The notes under the pieces: generated by a model
What the model was told of the DNA's origin: nothing
The model's database searches: none
Seen by the model: the letters and a program-made list of their open reading frames with translations, nothing else
Source of the DNA: JAPOUP01 sp965203255
GTDB lineage: Bacteria; Pseudomonadota; Alphaproteobacteria; Rhodobacterales; Rhodobacteraceae
Direction of reading: 5' to 3'
DNA length: 64,000 nucleotides
Assembly: GCA_965203255.1 (NCBI GenBank)
Contig: OZ241882.1
Coordinates: forward strand, 2,542,001-2,606,000
Shown: positions 53,102 through 62,463 of the stretch, one piece after another
Layout of the letters: each line of letters starts with the position of its first letter
Numbering within the stretch: position 1 is the first letter of the stretch
Program-made: the position numbers and the translations under genes

Positions 53102-53992
53102 ATGAACTATGACGTTGTGCTGACCTGTGCGGTGACCGGAGCGGGTGACACCACCGGCAAGAGCCCGCACGTTCCGGTGACCCCGAAGGGAATCGCCGAG
53201 GCGGCGATCGAGGCCGCGAAGGCCGGAGCCTCGGCCGCGCATATCCATGCGCGCGATCCGGAAACGGGGCAGGGATCGCGCGATCCGAAGCTGTTCAGGG
53301 AAATCGTGGACCGGGTGCGTGACAGCGACACCGACGTGGTCATCAATGTCACCGCCGGCATGGGCGGAGACTGGATTTCCGACCCCGCAAATCCTGCCAT
53401 GCCCGGCCCCGGCACCGACATGATCGGCCCGGAAGAGCGGCTGGCGCACATCAAGGAATGCCTGCCGGAAATATGCTCGCTTGATTGCGGGACGCTGAAT
53501 TTCTCCGACACAGACATGATCTACATCTCCACGCCGCCGGCCCTGCGCCGAATGGCGGGGTTGGTGCAGGAATGGGGTGTCAAACCGGAGCTTGAGGTGT
53601 TCGACCTCGGCCACATCCGCTTTGCCAAGGCGATGGTCGACGAAGGCCTGATTGATGCGCCGCCGATGTTTCAGCTGTGTCTGGGAATTCCCTGGGGAGC
53701 GGACCAGACGGTGGAAACCATGGCGGCGATGAAGGCGCAATTGCCGCCCGGCACCAGCTGGGCCAGCTTCGGGATCGGGCGCGGGCAGATGCCCATGGCC
53801 GCCGCCGCCGTCGCACTTGGCGGAAACGTGCGCGTGGGGTTGGAGGACAACATCTATCTGGAACGAGGGGTGCTTGCCACGAACGGCCAGCTTGTGACCC
53901 GCGCGGTCGAGATCATCGAGCGGATGGGCGGGCGCGTTCTGACACCTCAGGAGGCACGCAACAAGCTGAAGCTGAGGGGGGCGGATGGCTGA
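53102..53992 (+). CDS. Beta-keto acid cleavage enzyme (BKACE, DUF849), 3-dehydrocarnitine type
   Basis: TIM-barrel metalloenzyme of 296 residues. Zn-ligand His pair in SAAHIHARDPETGQGSRDP; other family segments are VVINVTAGMGGDW, LEVFDLGHIRFAKAMVDEG and ASFGIGRGQMPMAAAAVALG. Family members transfer the acyl part of a beta-keto acid to acetyl-CoA. The version next to carnitine dehydrogenase converts 3-dehydrocarnitine to betainyl-CoA and acetoacetate. It is the first gene of an operon that continues with an ABC importer, and it overlaps the ATPase gene by 8 bp. Confidence 0.9.
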   Translation: MNYDVVLTCAVTGAGDTTGKSPHVPVTPKGIAEAAIEAAKAGASAAHIHARDPETGQGSRDPKLFREIVDRVRDSDTDVVINVTAGMGGDWISDPANPAMPGPGTDMIGPEERLAHIKECLPEICSLDCGTLNFSDTDMIYISTPPALRRMAGLVQEWGVKPELEVFDLGHIRFAKAMVDEGLIDAPPMFQLCLGIPWGADQTVETMAAMKAQLPPGTSWASFGIGRGQMPMAAAAVALGGNVRVGLEDNIYLERGVLATNGQLVTRAVEIIERMGGRVLTPQEARNKLKLRGADG

Positions 53993-54986
53993 TCCCACCC
54001 AAACCGGCAGTTTGCGGATCCGCAATGTCTTCAAGTTCTTTGGCGACTTTCGCGCGGTCAATGACGTCAGCCTCGACATCCAGAACGGCGAGTTCCTGAC
54101 GCTCCTCGGTCCGTCCGGGTCGGGCAAGACGACCCTGCTGATGATGGTGGCGGGGTTTCTGGACATATCGAAAGGGAACATCGCGCTTGATGGCTCATCC
54201 ATCGCGGATGTCCCAGCGGAGAAGCGCAATTTCGGCATGGTATTTCAGGGCTACGCGCTGTTCCCGCACATGACCGTGCGCGACAACGTCGGCTATGCGT
54301 TGAGCGTGCGCAAACGACCCGCCGACGAAATCCGCGCGCGCGTCGATGAGATGCTGGAGCTGGTGCAGCTGCGGGATTTCGCGGACCGCAAGCCGGGGCA
54401 GTTGTCGGGCGGCCAGCAGCAGCGTGTGGCCCTTGCCCGGGCCTTGTGCTTTTCGCCGCCGGTCCTATTGCTCGACGAACCGCTCGGCGCGCTGGACAAG
54501 AAGCTGCGCGTGGAGGTCCAGGAACAGCTAAAGGACATTCACCGGCGCGTCGGCACCACCTTCATCTATGTGACGCACGATCAGGAAGAGGCGCTGTCGA
54601 TGTCCGACCGCATCGTGATCATGCGTGACGGCGCGGTCGAACAGGTCGGCACGCCCAAGGAGCTGTACGAGCGCCCCGTGAACGAGTTCACCGCCAGTTT
54701 CTTGGGCAAGTCGAACTTCATTCACAAGCACGGCAAGACCTTTGCCCTGCGTCCGGAAAAGATCGACCTGCGGGCCGGCAATGGTGACGCGGAGGCGCGG
54801 ATGAGCGGGGGCATACGCAGCATCACCTACTTCGGCTCAATGCAGCGGATCATCGTGGACACCGACGATGGCACCGAGATCGAGGTCGATATCGACGTTT
54901 GGCGCAACCCGTCCGATCTGAAGGAAGGGGATCGCTTGGACTTGCTTTGGAAGGATACGGCGGCAGTGGAATTACAATCGGGCTGA
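53985..54986 (+). CDS. ABC transporter ATP-binding protein (PotA-like)
   Basis: ATPase of 333 residues: Walker A LGPSGSGKTTLL, Q-loop VFQGYALFPHM, signature QLSGGQQQRVALARAL, Walker B PVLLLDEPLGALD and the H-loop YVTHDQEEAL. A TOBE regulatory domain follows (about 250-330, FALRPEKIDLRAG). This is the polyamine/quaternary-amine importer type. It powers the two permeases and binding protein encoded downstream. It overlaps the BKACE gene, indicating that import and catabolism are co-expressed. Confidence 0.93.
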   Translation: MADPTQTGSLRIRNVFKFFGDFRAVNDVSLDIQNGEFLTLLGPSGSGKTTLLMMVAGFLDISKGNIALDGSSIADVPAEKRNFGMVFQGYALFPHMTVRDNVGYALSVRKRPADEIRARVDEMLELVQLRDFADRKPGQLSGGQQQRVALARALCFSPPVLLLDEPLGALDKKLRVEVQEQLKDIHRRVGTTFIYVTHDQEEALSMSDRIVIMRDGAVEQVGTPKELYERPVNEFTASFLGKSNFIHKHGKTFALRPEKIDLRAGNGDAEARMSGGIRSITYFGSMQRIIVDTDDGTEIEVDIDVWRNPSDLKEGDRLDLLWKDTAAVELQSG

Positions 54987-55060
54987 ACACCCCAATCAGA
55001 CCGCCCAGGGGCGGTACACCAGCAAACCGGACCTGGCTCCGGATCCAATAGGAGGAAGAA

Positions 55061-56167
55061 ATGCAAAACAAACAATTCAAGAAGGAAATGCTGACCGAAA
55101 GCGCTCAGGCCTTCAAGGAAGGCCGGATGGACCGGCGCACGTTCCTGGCACTTTGTGGTGCCTCTGGCGTTGCGATGAATGCCGTGCTGGCGGGTGACGC
55201 CCATGCCGCGGCGGATCACGTCGTGATGTGGAACTGGGGTGGCCAATCCGAAGAATGTCACGGATCCGCCATCGGGGATGCGTTTACCGCCAGGACCGGA
55301 AAGGGGTTGAAATTCGACACCTCCGGCCCGCTGGAGGGTAAGATCCGCGAGATGGTGGACAGCGGCAATGTCACCGCAGACGTGGCGGATGCGGATCTCT
55401 TCAACGCGGTTTCCCTCGGGCCCACGGGGCATCTGGAGCCGATTGATTATTCGGTTGTCTCCAAGGACAAAACCCTGCCCGGCTATGCGCTGGAACACGG
55501 CGTTTCGGTTATCCTTTACGGCTACGCCTTTGTCTATGACACCGAAGCCTACGGCGATAACCCGCCTCAAAACTGGGCGGATTTCTTCGATGTGGAGAAG
55601 TTCCCCGGCATGCGGTCGCTGTACAAATGGGCCAACGGCTCGCTCGAGGCCGCGTTGATGGCCGACGGCGTGGCCGGCGACGCGCTCTATCCGCTGGACA
55701 TGGATCGCGCCCTGGCCAAAATCAAATCCATCAAGGGCAACAGCTTCTACTGGGGGTCTGGTTCCGAAGCGCATTCGATGGTCGTCAACGGCGAGGTTTC
55801 GCTTGGCATGGTCTGGCAGAACCGGGGCCGCAACATCGAGAATGACACCGATGGGCGCTACAAGCTGGTCAACAATCAGGCGATGGCGATGCCCGGTGCC
55901 TACATCGTGCCCAAGGGCAACCCGGCGGGTGCTGCCGTGATGGAGTTCATCGCCACGGCCCAAGAGGTACCCGCACAACTGGCCCTGCTCGACTGCCTTG
56001 GCATGACACCGTCAAACCCCGAGGCCTTTGACCAGATCCCCGAGGATCAGCAGCCCTATGCGATCACCTCGGCGCTGAACATCGACAAGATCGTTTACAA
56101 CGATCCCGACTGGTGGGGCAAGAACGGCGGCGATGCGGTGAACGCCTTCCTCGAAGCCATCAGCTGA
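55061..56167 (+). CDS. ABC transporter substrate-binding protein (PotD-like)
   Basis: Periplasmic binding protein of 368 residues. The N-terminus has a twin-arginine-like export signal (MDRRTFLALCGASGVAMNAV, then AGDAHA cleavage region). The mature part begins HVVMWNWGGQSEECHG and includes VSVILYGYAFVYDTEAYGD and SFYWGSGSEAHSMVVNGEVS, typical of the PotD/PotF family. Aromatic-rich pockets in this family bind polyamines or trimethylammonium compounds, so carnitine or a related betaine is a reasonable ligand. The start follows AGGAGGAAG. Confidence 0.9.
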   Translation: MQNKQFKKEMLTESAQAFKEGRMDRRTFLALCGASGVAMNAVLAGDAHAAADHVVMWNWGGQSEECHGSAIGDAFTARTGKGLKFDTSGPLEGKIREMVDSGNVTADVADADLFNAVSLGPTGHLEPIDYSVVSKDKTLPGYALEHGVSVILYGYAFVYDTEAYGDNPPQNWADFFDVEKFPGMRSLYKWANGSLEAALMADGVAGDALYPLDMDRALAKIKSIKGNSFYWGSGSEAHSMVVNGEVSLGMVWQNRGRNIENDTDGRYKLVNNQAMAMPGAYIVPKGNPAGAAVMEFIATAQEVPAQLALLDCLGMTPSNPEAFDQIPEDQQPYAITSALNIDKIVYNDPDWWGKNGGDAVNAFLEAIS

Positions 56168-56234
56168 TCGCTCAACAATCCGGTCGCCCGACCCAATTGG
56201 TCGGGCGGCCAGACCCCTTGGTCGAAAGCCCCGG

Positions 56235-57083
56235 ATGCACGCCATAACCCGTCATATCCACCCTGGATGGCTAATCATCTCGCCCTTGCTGCTGATGGTG
56301 GTCGCGCTATATCTGGGGCCGATCGTTAATATCCTCTGGCTCAGCGTGACAGACCCCGAACCGGGGCTCGGCAACTACGCCAAGCTGGCGGAAGGCGACG
56401 CTCTCATTCGCATTATCTGGACCACGGTGCGCATCTGCATCATCACGACAATCTTCAGCGTCACACTGGGCTATTCAATCGCCTACGCCATGGTCCACTG
56501 CCACCAGCGTCAGAAGAACTACATGCTGACGCTGCTGCTGGTGTCATTCTGGATTTCCATTCTGGTGCGCACCTTCGCATGGCTGATGCTTCTAGGCCGC
56601 AAGGGGCTGGTAAACGTCACGCTTGAGGATATCGGCCTGATCGCCGAACCCATTGCCTTTATGCGCAACGAATTGGGCGTGCTGATCGGCATGGTGCATT
56701 ACATGATCCCATATGCCGTGCTGCCCTTGCTGGTGTCGATGCAATCCATCGACAACCGTGTGCTGGACGCTTCGCGCAATCTGGGGGCAAGCGGCACGCA
56801 GACCTTCTGGCGCATCTACCTGCCGCTGACAACGCCAGGGCTGGTGGCCTCCACCCTGCTGGTCTTCATCCTGAGCCTTGGGTTCTACGTGACACCCGCT
56901 GTGCTGGGGGGCGGCAAGGTTCTCATGGTGGCTGAATACATCTCCGTGCAGTTGCTCGTAACTCTGAAATGGGGCACCGCCGCAATGCTGGCGGCGATCA
57001 TGCTCTTTGGCGTTCTTGCGATGCTCTGGATCATGTCGCGTTTCATGAAGCTCTCCACCGTGTTCGGAGGGGCGGCGCGATGA
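56235..57083 (+). CDS. ABC transporter permease (PotB-like)
   Basis: Inner-membrane permease of 282 residues with about six helices (for example LIISPLLLMVVALYLGPIVN). The binding-protein-dependent transport loop SIDNRVLDASRNLGASGTQT is the EAA-type contact site for the ATPase. It pairs with the following PotC-like permease, whose start overlaps its stop (ATGA). It follows the binding-protein gene after 67 bp. Confidence 0.92.
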   Translation: MHAITRHIHPGWLIISPLLLMVVALYLGPIVNILWLSVTDPEPGLGNYAKLAEGDALIRIIWTTVRICIITTIFSVTLGYSIAYAMVHCHQRQKNYMLTLLLVSFWISILVRTFAWLMLLGRKGLVNVTLEDIGLIAEPIAFMRNELGVLIGMVHYMIPYAVLPLLVSMQSIDNRVLDASRNLGASGTQTFWRIYLPLTTPGLVASTLLVFILSLGFYVTPAVLGGGKVLMVAEYISVQLLVTLKWGTAAMLAAIMLFGVLAMLWIMSRFMKLSTVFGGAAR

Positions 57084-57877
57084 AGCCCGGCCTCTTCTCC
57101 AAATTCAACCGCGCGGGCGCCTGGGTGTTGCTGCTGTTTCTGGTGACCCCCGCGCTGATCGCGATCCCGGTGTCGCTGACGCCCAAGCGATTCCTCTCGA
57201 TGCCCAAGGGAGAGTATTCGCTGCGTCATTTCGAGAAGCTCTTTACCAGCGAGGAATGGATGTCGAGCTTCTTTCAAAGTGGCGTCATTGCCCTGTCGTG
57301 TTCCGCGCTGGCCACGCTTCTGGGCACGCTTTGCGCCATCGGGCTGTGGCGGGTGTCGTCGAAATATTCCGAACTTGTGCGCGCCTTCCTGCTGTTGCCG
57401 CTGATCATCCCGCAGATCATTTCGGCGATGGCGTTCTACCGGCTGTGGATCCCGCTTGGGCTGCTGGACACCTACGCCGGGCTGATCCTTGCACATACGA
57501 TCCTCGCGGCGCCCATGGTGTTGATCACCGTGAGCGCCTCGCTCGCCACCTTCGATCCCAAACTGGAACAGGCGTCCAAGAACCTTGGTGCCTCCAACTG
57601 GACCACCATGCGCCGGGTCATCCTGCCGTCGATCAAACCGGGGGTCTTTGCCGGGGCGCTCTTTGCCTTCATCCTCAGCTGGGATGAGATCGTGGTGACG
57701 CTCTTCATCTCGAAATACAGCGTTTACACCCTGCCGCGCCGCATGTGGAACGGCATCCGTGAAAACACCGATCCGACGGTGGCCGCCGCCGCTGTCGTCC
57801 TGATTGCCATAACCGTGATCGCCTTTGCGGCGTCTGCGGTCCTGTCGCGGCGCAATGCAAGGACGCAGTCAGAATGA
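57080..57877 (+). CDS. ABC transporter permease (PotC-like)
   Basis: Permease of 265 residues with six predicted helices and the ATPase-contact loop LEQASKNLGASNWTTMRRVI. It completes the importer encoded by this operon. The start at 57080 overlaps the upstream permease stop. The downstream acyl-CoA dehydrogenase gene starts 10 bp after its stop, so the operon continues from uptake to acyl-CoA oxidation. Confidence 0.92.
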   Translation: MKPGLFSKFNRAGAWVLLLFLVTPALIAIPVSLTPKRFLSMPKGEYSLRHFEKLFTSEEWMSSFFQSGVIALSCSALATLLGTLCAIGLWRVSSKYSELVRAFLLLPLIIPQIISAMAFYRLWIPLGLLDTYAGLILAHTILAAPMVLITVSASLATFDPKLEQASKNLGASNWTTMRRVILPSIKPGVFAGALFAFILSWDEIVVTLFISKYSVYTLPRRMWNGIRENTDPTVAAAAVVLIAITVIAFAASAVLSRRNARTQSE

Positions 57878-57887
57878 AGGGGCCGCC

Positions 57888-59048
57888 ATGAACATGGAAA
57901 CCGGACACGAAACCGAGTTGCTGGTCAGCACCGTCCGCCGCTTTGTGGAAACGGAAATGTACCCGCATGAGGACGAGGTCGACCGTCTTGGCTATGTCCC
58001 CGAGGAAATCGGACGCCAGATCGAGGCCAAATCGCACGAGCTGGGTCTGTTCGCCTGCAACCTGCCGGAAGAAGTTGGTGGGGGGGGGCTTGGCTACGGG
58101 CTGATGTCGCTGATCGAGCGTGAGTACGGTCGCACCAGCCACGCGCTTCAAAGCTGGGCCGCGCGACCAACCGAATTGCTGATGGCTTGCGAAGGGGATC
58201 AGCGTGAACAGTATCTGTTTCCGGCCGTGCGTGGCGAAAAGCGCGAGCTTTTTGCACTCACCGAACCTGATGCGGGCTCGGACGTCATGGGGATGAAGAC
58301 CAACGCACGGCGCGATGGGGATGACTGGATCCTCAACGGCACCAAACATTTCATTTCCGGTCCCTGCATGCCGGATTTTGCCATTGTCTTTGCCGCGACC
58401 GGTGTGGATGAAACACCATGCGGGCCGCGCAAACGGGTCACGGCATTTCTGGTCGATGTGGACCTGCCGGGCTTCGACTGCCGTGAAGGCACGCATTGCG
58501 TGAGCTATCGCGGGTACAAGACCTTCGAGCTGAGTTTCGACAATGTCCGCCTGGGCCCGGCCCAGATCCTGGGCGAAGAAGGGCACGGGCTGGAACTGTC
58601 GGGCAAATGGCTTGGTATAGGGCGCATCTGGGTGGGAGCCACCTGCTGCGGCAAGGCCGAACGCATTCTCGACATGGCCACCGATTGGGCCGCCACCCGC
58701 AAGCAGTTCGGCAAACCAATCGGCACCTTTCAGGCCACTGGGTTCAGGCTGGCTGATGGCGCGATGCAATTACGCGCCGCTGACCTGATGGTGCGCGACG
58801 CGGTGGAACGCGCAGAAATCGGCGCGATGAGCGATGCCGATGCGGCGATGGTCAAGGTCTATTGTTCGGAAATGCTGAACAAGATTGCCGATGACGCGGT
58901 GCAGATATTCGGCGGCATGGGACTGATGAAGGAAATGCCGATCCAGCGGTTCTGGCGCGACAGCCGCTTGGAGCGGATCTGGGACGGCACCAGCGAAATC
59001 CAGCGCCACATCATCACCCGATCCATCCTGCGGCCACTTGGCGCATGA
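57888..59048 (+). CDS. Acyl-CoA dehydrogenase (CaiA-like context)
   Basis: Flavoenzyme of 386 residues. Family signatures are FALTEPDAGSDVMGMKTNA, WILNGTKHFISG, ATRKQFGKPIGTFQATGFRL, the FAD-contact region VQIFGGMGLMKEMPIQRFWR and the C-terminal WDGTSEIQRHIITRSIL with a Glu. It would desaturate an acyl-CoA (for example gamma-butyrobetainyl-CoA to crotonobetainyl-CoA) and pass electrons to an ETF, which is not encoded in the window. The start follows AAGGGGCC. A run of nine G (58080-58088) encodes Gly residues in EEVGGGGLGYG. It overlaps the synthetase gene by 4 bp. Confidence 0.92.
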   Translation: MNMETGHETELLVSTVRRFVETEMYPHEDEVDRLGYVPEEIGRQIEAKSHELGLFACNLPEEVGGGGLGYGLMSLIEREYGRTSHALQSWAARPTELLMACEGDQREQYLFPAVRGEKRELFALTEPDAGSDVMGMKTNARRDGDDWILNGTKHFISGPCMPDFAIVFAATGVDETPCGPRKRVTAFLVDVDLPGFDCREGTHCVSYRGYKTFELSFDNVRLGPAQILGEEGHGLELSGKWLGIGRIWVGATCCGKAERILDMATDWAATRKQFGKPIGTFQATGFRLADGAMQLRAADLMVRDAVERAEIGAMSDADAAMVKVYCSEMLNKIADDAVQIFGGMGLMKEMPIQRFWRDSRLERIWDGTSEIQRHIITRSILRPLGA

Positions 59049-61162
59049 CACCGGCGCGTCGCGCAAATCTCGAGCGTCTTCTGAAGCCGCGGCATATCGC
59101 CTTTGTCGGCGGACGCGATGCGACGATCGCGGTGCGCGAGGCGCGCAGGCGGGGTTTCCAGGGGCAGATGTGGGCCGTGAACCCCAAACGCACCGAACTG
59201 GATGGCGTGGCATGTGTGCCCAGCATTTCGGACCTGCCCGAGCCACCTGATGCGGTCTACCTCGCCATCCCAGCGGGCGGCGTGACCGCGGCCTTGCGCG
59301 AGTTGGAGCAGATGGGTGTGGGTGGCGTGGTGTGTTTCTCGGCCGGGTTCAAGGAAACCGGCCGCGCCGATGCAGAGCGTGACCTGATAGACGCCACAGG
59401 CGAGATGGCGCTGATAGACGCCGCAGGCGAGATGGCGCTGATCGGCCCGAATTGCTATGGCATGATCAACTATGTCGACAATGCCGCGCTCTGGTCCTTT
59501 GAGCATGGCGGCTGGTCGCCGGGATACGGTGCCGCGATTGTCACCCAGTCGGGCATGTTCTCGTCCGATATCACCATGAGCGCGCGGTCCGTGCCCATGG
59601 CCTATATGGTATCTGCCGGCAATCAGGCCGTTCTGGGGATCGAAGAATTTCTCGACGTCTTTTCCGGCGGTCCTGCCGTTCGCGCCATCGGGCTACATAT
59701 CGAAGGCCTGCGCAACATTGCCGCCTTTGAGCGCGCGGCTCTGAAAGCGTTGGATCAGGGGGTGCCGGTTGTTGCACTGAAAACCGGCAGTTCCTCCATC
59801 GGGGCGACGCTGACGGTCAGCCATACCGGATCGCTGTCGGGATCGAATGAACTCTATCAGGCGCTTTTTGATCGCACCGGGGTGATCAGTGTCACCAGCC
59901 CCGCCCAGTTTCTGGAGACACTCAAGTACCTTTGTGTGGCAGGTTCGCCGAAAGGGAGCCGCGTCGCCGGGTTTACCTGTTCAGGCGGTGGGGCCACGAT
60001 GCTGGCCGATCATGCGGAAAAGATCGGGCTCAGCTTTCCGGCCATCGGGTCTGACGGCCAGAAGAAACTTACAAGCCTACTTCCTGACATCGCCACCGTA
60101 TCCAATCCGCTGGACTATACGACCCCGATCTGGGGACAGGACGACAAGACATATCCGGTCTTTGCGGCGGCGATTGCGGCCATTCGGGCGGATCTGGCCG
60201 TGTTGGTGCAGGACTATCCGGCAGAAGGACTGGACGCGTCCAAAATCTACTACCAGAATGATGCCTCCGCTTTTGCAAGGGCGGCCAGGGACCATGCCAT
60301 TCCTGCGGCGATTTGTGCGACCTTGCCCGAGAACCTTGATCGCGAAACACGCAGGCACCTGATCGACCAGGGGATCGCCCCGATGCAGGGCATTCATGAA
60401 ACGATGAACGCGATGCGCGATGCGATCTGGTGGTCCGAGGTGCGGGCTCGCACAAAAAGCGACAGGCCAGAACCCTTGCACCCAGGCAGCGATGCGACGG
60501 ACGTGGTCATCCTCACCGAAGATGACGGAAAAAGCTGGCTAAAGCGGCACGGCGTTGGCGTGCCCGAGGGGCACACGTGCACGGCCGCCGAGGTTGCGCA
60601 ATGTGCGAATGGCATCGGATATCCCGTCGCGTTGAAAATGATGTCACCGCATCTGCCGCACAAGACCGAAGCGGGTGCAGTCGCTCTGGGGATCACTGAT
60701 GCAGGCAGCCTTGCGACAGCGATCACGACCATGCAGGCGTCGGTCAGGGCGCATAAAGCAAAAGCGCTGACGGATCGCTTTCTGGTCGAAGCCATGTCGC
60801 CGCCGCCACTGTCAGAACTGATCGTTACCCTGCGCAGCGATACGCAATTCGGGCCCAGCCTGGTGCTGGGCAGCGGAGGGGTACTGACCGAACTGGTTGG
60901 CGACGTGGCGACGCTGTTGCTGCCGGCCTCGCAACACGACATCCTGCGCGCGATGGACACCTTGCGCTCGGCCCGGCTTCTGCAAGGATTCCGGGGGCGC
61001 GAAAAGGCGGATATGACACTGATCGCGAAGGCGCTGCACCAATTGTGCGAGGTCTTCCTTAAGACGCAGGGCGAGGTTGCAGAGATCGAGATCAACCCGA
61101 TGTTCGTTTACCGCGACCACATCCTTGCCATTGACGCGCTGGTTCAGGTCCCCCGGGCATGA
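59045..61162 (+). CDS. Acetate--CoA ligase family protein (ADP-forming acyl-CoA synthetase)
   Basis: Protein of 705 residues. A CoA-binding domain (about 8-130) and a succinyl-CoA ligase-like domain with the phospho-His-type loop (VSHTGSLSGSNELY) are followed by a C-terminal ATP-grasp domain (GYPVALKMMSPHLPHKTEAG, GPSLVLGSGGVLTEL, EIEINPMFVY). It interconverts acyl-CoA + ADP + Pi with acid + CoA + ATP. Here it could activate a betaine-type acid or recover ATP from betainyl-CoA. A 27-bp in-frame tandem repeat (59384-59437) duplicates LIDAxGEMA just before GPNCYGMINY. Confidence 0.9.
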   Translation: MTPARRANLERLLKPRHIAFVGGRDATIAVREARRRGFQGQMWAVNPKRTELDGVACVPSISDLPEPPDAVYLAIPAGGVTAALRELEQMGVGGVVCFSAGFKETGRADAERDLIDATGEMALIDAAGEMALIGPNCYGMINYVDNAALWSFEHGGWSPGYGAAIVTQSGMFSSDITMSARSVPMAYMVSAGNQAVLGIEEFLDVFSGGPAVRAIGLHIEGLRNIAAFERAALKALDQGVPVVALKTGSSSIGATLTVSHTGSLSGSNELYQALFDRTGVISVTSPAQFLETLKYLCVAGSPKGSRVAGFTCSGGGATMLADHAEKIGLSFPAIGSDGQKKLTSLLPDIATVSNPLDYTTPIWGQDDKTYPVFAAAIAAIRADLAVLVQDYPAEGLDASKIYYQNDASAFARAARDHAIPAAICATLPENLDRETRRHLIDQGIAPMQGIHETMNAMRDAIWWSEVRARTKSDRPEPLHPGSDATDVVILTEDDGKSWLKRHGVGVPEGHTCTAAEVAQCANGIGYPVALKMMSPHLPHKTEAGAVALGITDAGSLATAITTMQASVRAHKAKALTDRFLVEAMSPPPLSELIVTLRSDTQFGPSLVLGSGGVLTELVGDVATLLLPASQHDILRAMDTLRSARLLQGFRGREKADMTLIAKALHQLCEVFLKTQGEVAEIEINPMFVYRDHILAIDALVQVPRA
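59384..59437. repeat. 27-bp in-frame tandem duplication in the acyl-CoA synthetase gene
   Basis: Two 27-bp units (59384-59410 and 59411-59437) differ at one base and encode LIDATGEMA and LIDAAGEMA before LIGPNCYG. Homologues are expected to have one unit, so this is probably a recent slippage duplication that preserved the frame. Confidence 0.85.
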
Positions 61163-62295
61163 GCAGGATTATCCCTAACCCCGATCTGACTGTCGGTGCG
61201 GACAACAAGCAGCGCTGGAACCAGCCCGCATTCCGTCGCCACGGCTTTCACAACGCGCACAGGTTGTTCCGCCGCTGCCTCATGATCCGCTCCCGCGAGG
61301 TGCTGGTGCTGGAACCGGCCGAACAGGACCTTTGCGCCCAAGTGCCCGGACTGGCGGAATTGCTCGCCCACCCTGCGTTTTCCGCATTCTGCTGCCTGAA
61401 CGGCAACCGGATCCTCATGGAACGGGCCGCGACGGGTTTTTCGACAACCGCCCCCCATTCCATCCAGTCGGTAAGCAAACTGCACATCCACCTGATCATA
61501 GGGCGATTGCTGGAACAGGGCCTGCTGTCCCTCGATGCGCGCGTCCGCGATTATCTCCCGGACATGGGCAGTGGCTATGCCGAGGCGACCATTCAGGCGT
61601 TGCTCGACATGGGCGTCGCCAACGACTTCACCGAAGACTACGCAGACCCAAACGCCGATTGCTATGCCGAGGAGACCGCGCTCGGTTGGCGATTGCCAGG
61701 GACGGGCGAGCCGGAAGTCACGCTAGCGGCGTTTGCGGCCTCCATCACCGGGTTTACGGCGCAAGCTGAAATGCAGCAGGCCGATTACAAGTCCGCAAAC
61801 ACGGATGTTCTGACGCTGATTGCGGCCAAGGTATCCCCGATCCCGCTGGCGGAATATATCGAGGAAATCGCCGACGCGGCAGGATACGAAGGCGCCTTTC
61901 ATATCAGCATGAGCAAGGACGGGTATCCGGCATTTTCCGGCGGCGGCTGCCTGAGCGCACGGGACCTTGCCCGGTTTGGGTTGTTACTGGCGCGAGAAGG
62001 GCATGACTTGCGTGGGCAACCCGCTGCCAACATCGGTTTCTTACGAAATACACTGTCTCGGGAAGCGCTCAATATGACGCCCCCAAAGGAGTGGCTCAGA
62101 TATTCCAACCAGACCATGACCGACGGCCGATTGATCGGCCATGCGGGCTATGGCGGACAGTTTCTAATGGTGGATACGATAACGGGAAACAGTTGCGCTT
62201 TCTTAAGTGTGCTGGAGAATGACTCTGGTTACGACGACGCGTACATGGGTGAACTTGCCAAGGTTCTTCGAAGTGTGTGTCTATTCGTTACCTAG
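61159..62295 (+). CDS. Serine hydrolase, class C beta-lactamase family
   Basis: Protein of 378 residues with the penicillin-binding/beta-lactamase fold. The SxxK motif is SVSK (104-107) in HSIQSVSKLHIHLI, the Y-x-N element is DYKSANTD, and the third motif is GHAGYGGQF in place of KTG. There is no signal peptide, so it acts in the cytoplasm, probably as an esterase, amidase or peptidase on a pathway intermediate rather than as an antibiotic enzyme. Its ATG overlaps the synthetase stop, making it the last gene of the catabolic operon. Confidence 0.85.
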   Translation: MSRIIPNPDLTVGADNKQRWNQPAFRRHGFHNAHRLFRRCLMIRSREVLVLEPAEQDLCAQVPGLAELLAHPAFSAFCCLNGNRILMERAATGFSTTAPHSIQSVSKLHIHLIIGRLLEQGLLSLDARVRDYLPDMGSGYAEATIQALLDMGVANDFTEDYADPNADCYAEETALGWRLPGTGEPEVTLAAFAASITGFTAQAEMQQADYKSANTDVLTLIAAKVSPIPLAEYIEEIADAAGYEGAFHISMSKDGYPAFSGGGCLSARDLARFGLLLAREGHDLRGQPAANIGFLRNTLSREALNMTPPKEWLRYSNQTMTDGRLIGHAGYGGQFLMVDTITGNSCAFLSVLENDSGYDDAYMGELAKVLRSVCLFVT

Positions 62296-62463
62296 TATCC
62301 CGTCCGTGTTGAAGTGACGCCGGGGCGCTTGCCCTGTCCCACCTGATACCTTATACTGGCCGCAACAACAACCAACAGACCTTCCGGATCGGGCGGATGT
62401 CCGCTGGCGGTTCCGCGGGGGCATCGAGAAGGGGCAGGCAACGGGCACAGGTGGAAAGAAGAC
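62296..62463. other. Intergenic, nothing recognised
   Basis: Short noncoding stretch between the serine hydrolase stop and the IS relic. No terminator with a clear T-run was found. Confidence 0.35.

Noticed and set aside
58080..58088. Nine-G run in the acyl-CoA dehydrogenase gene as a phase-variation tract
   Set aside because: It encodes a plausible Gly loop in a metabolic enzyme, and Gly-rich loops give such runs at high GC. Weaker case than the 12-base tract in the glycosyltransferase gene.
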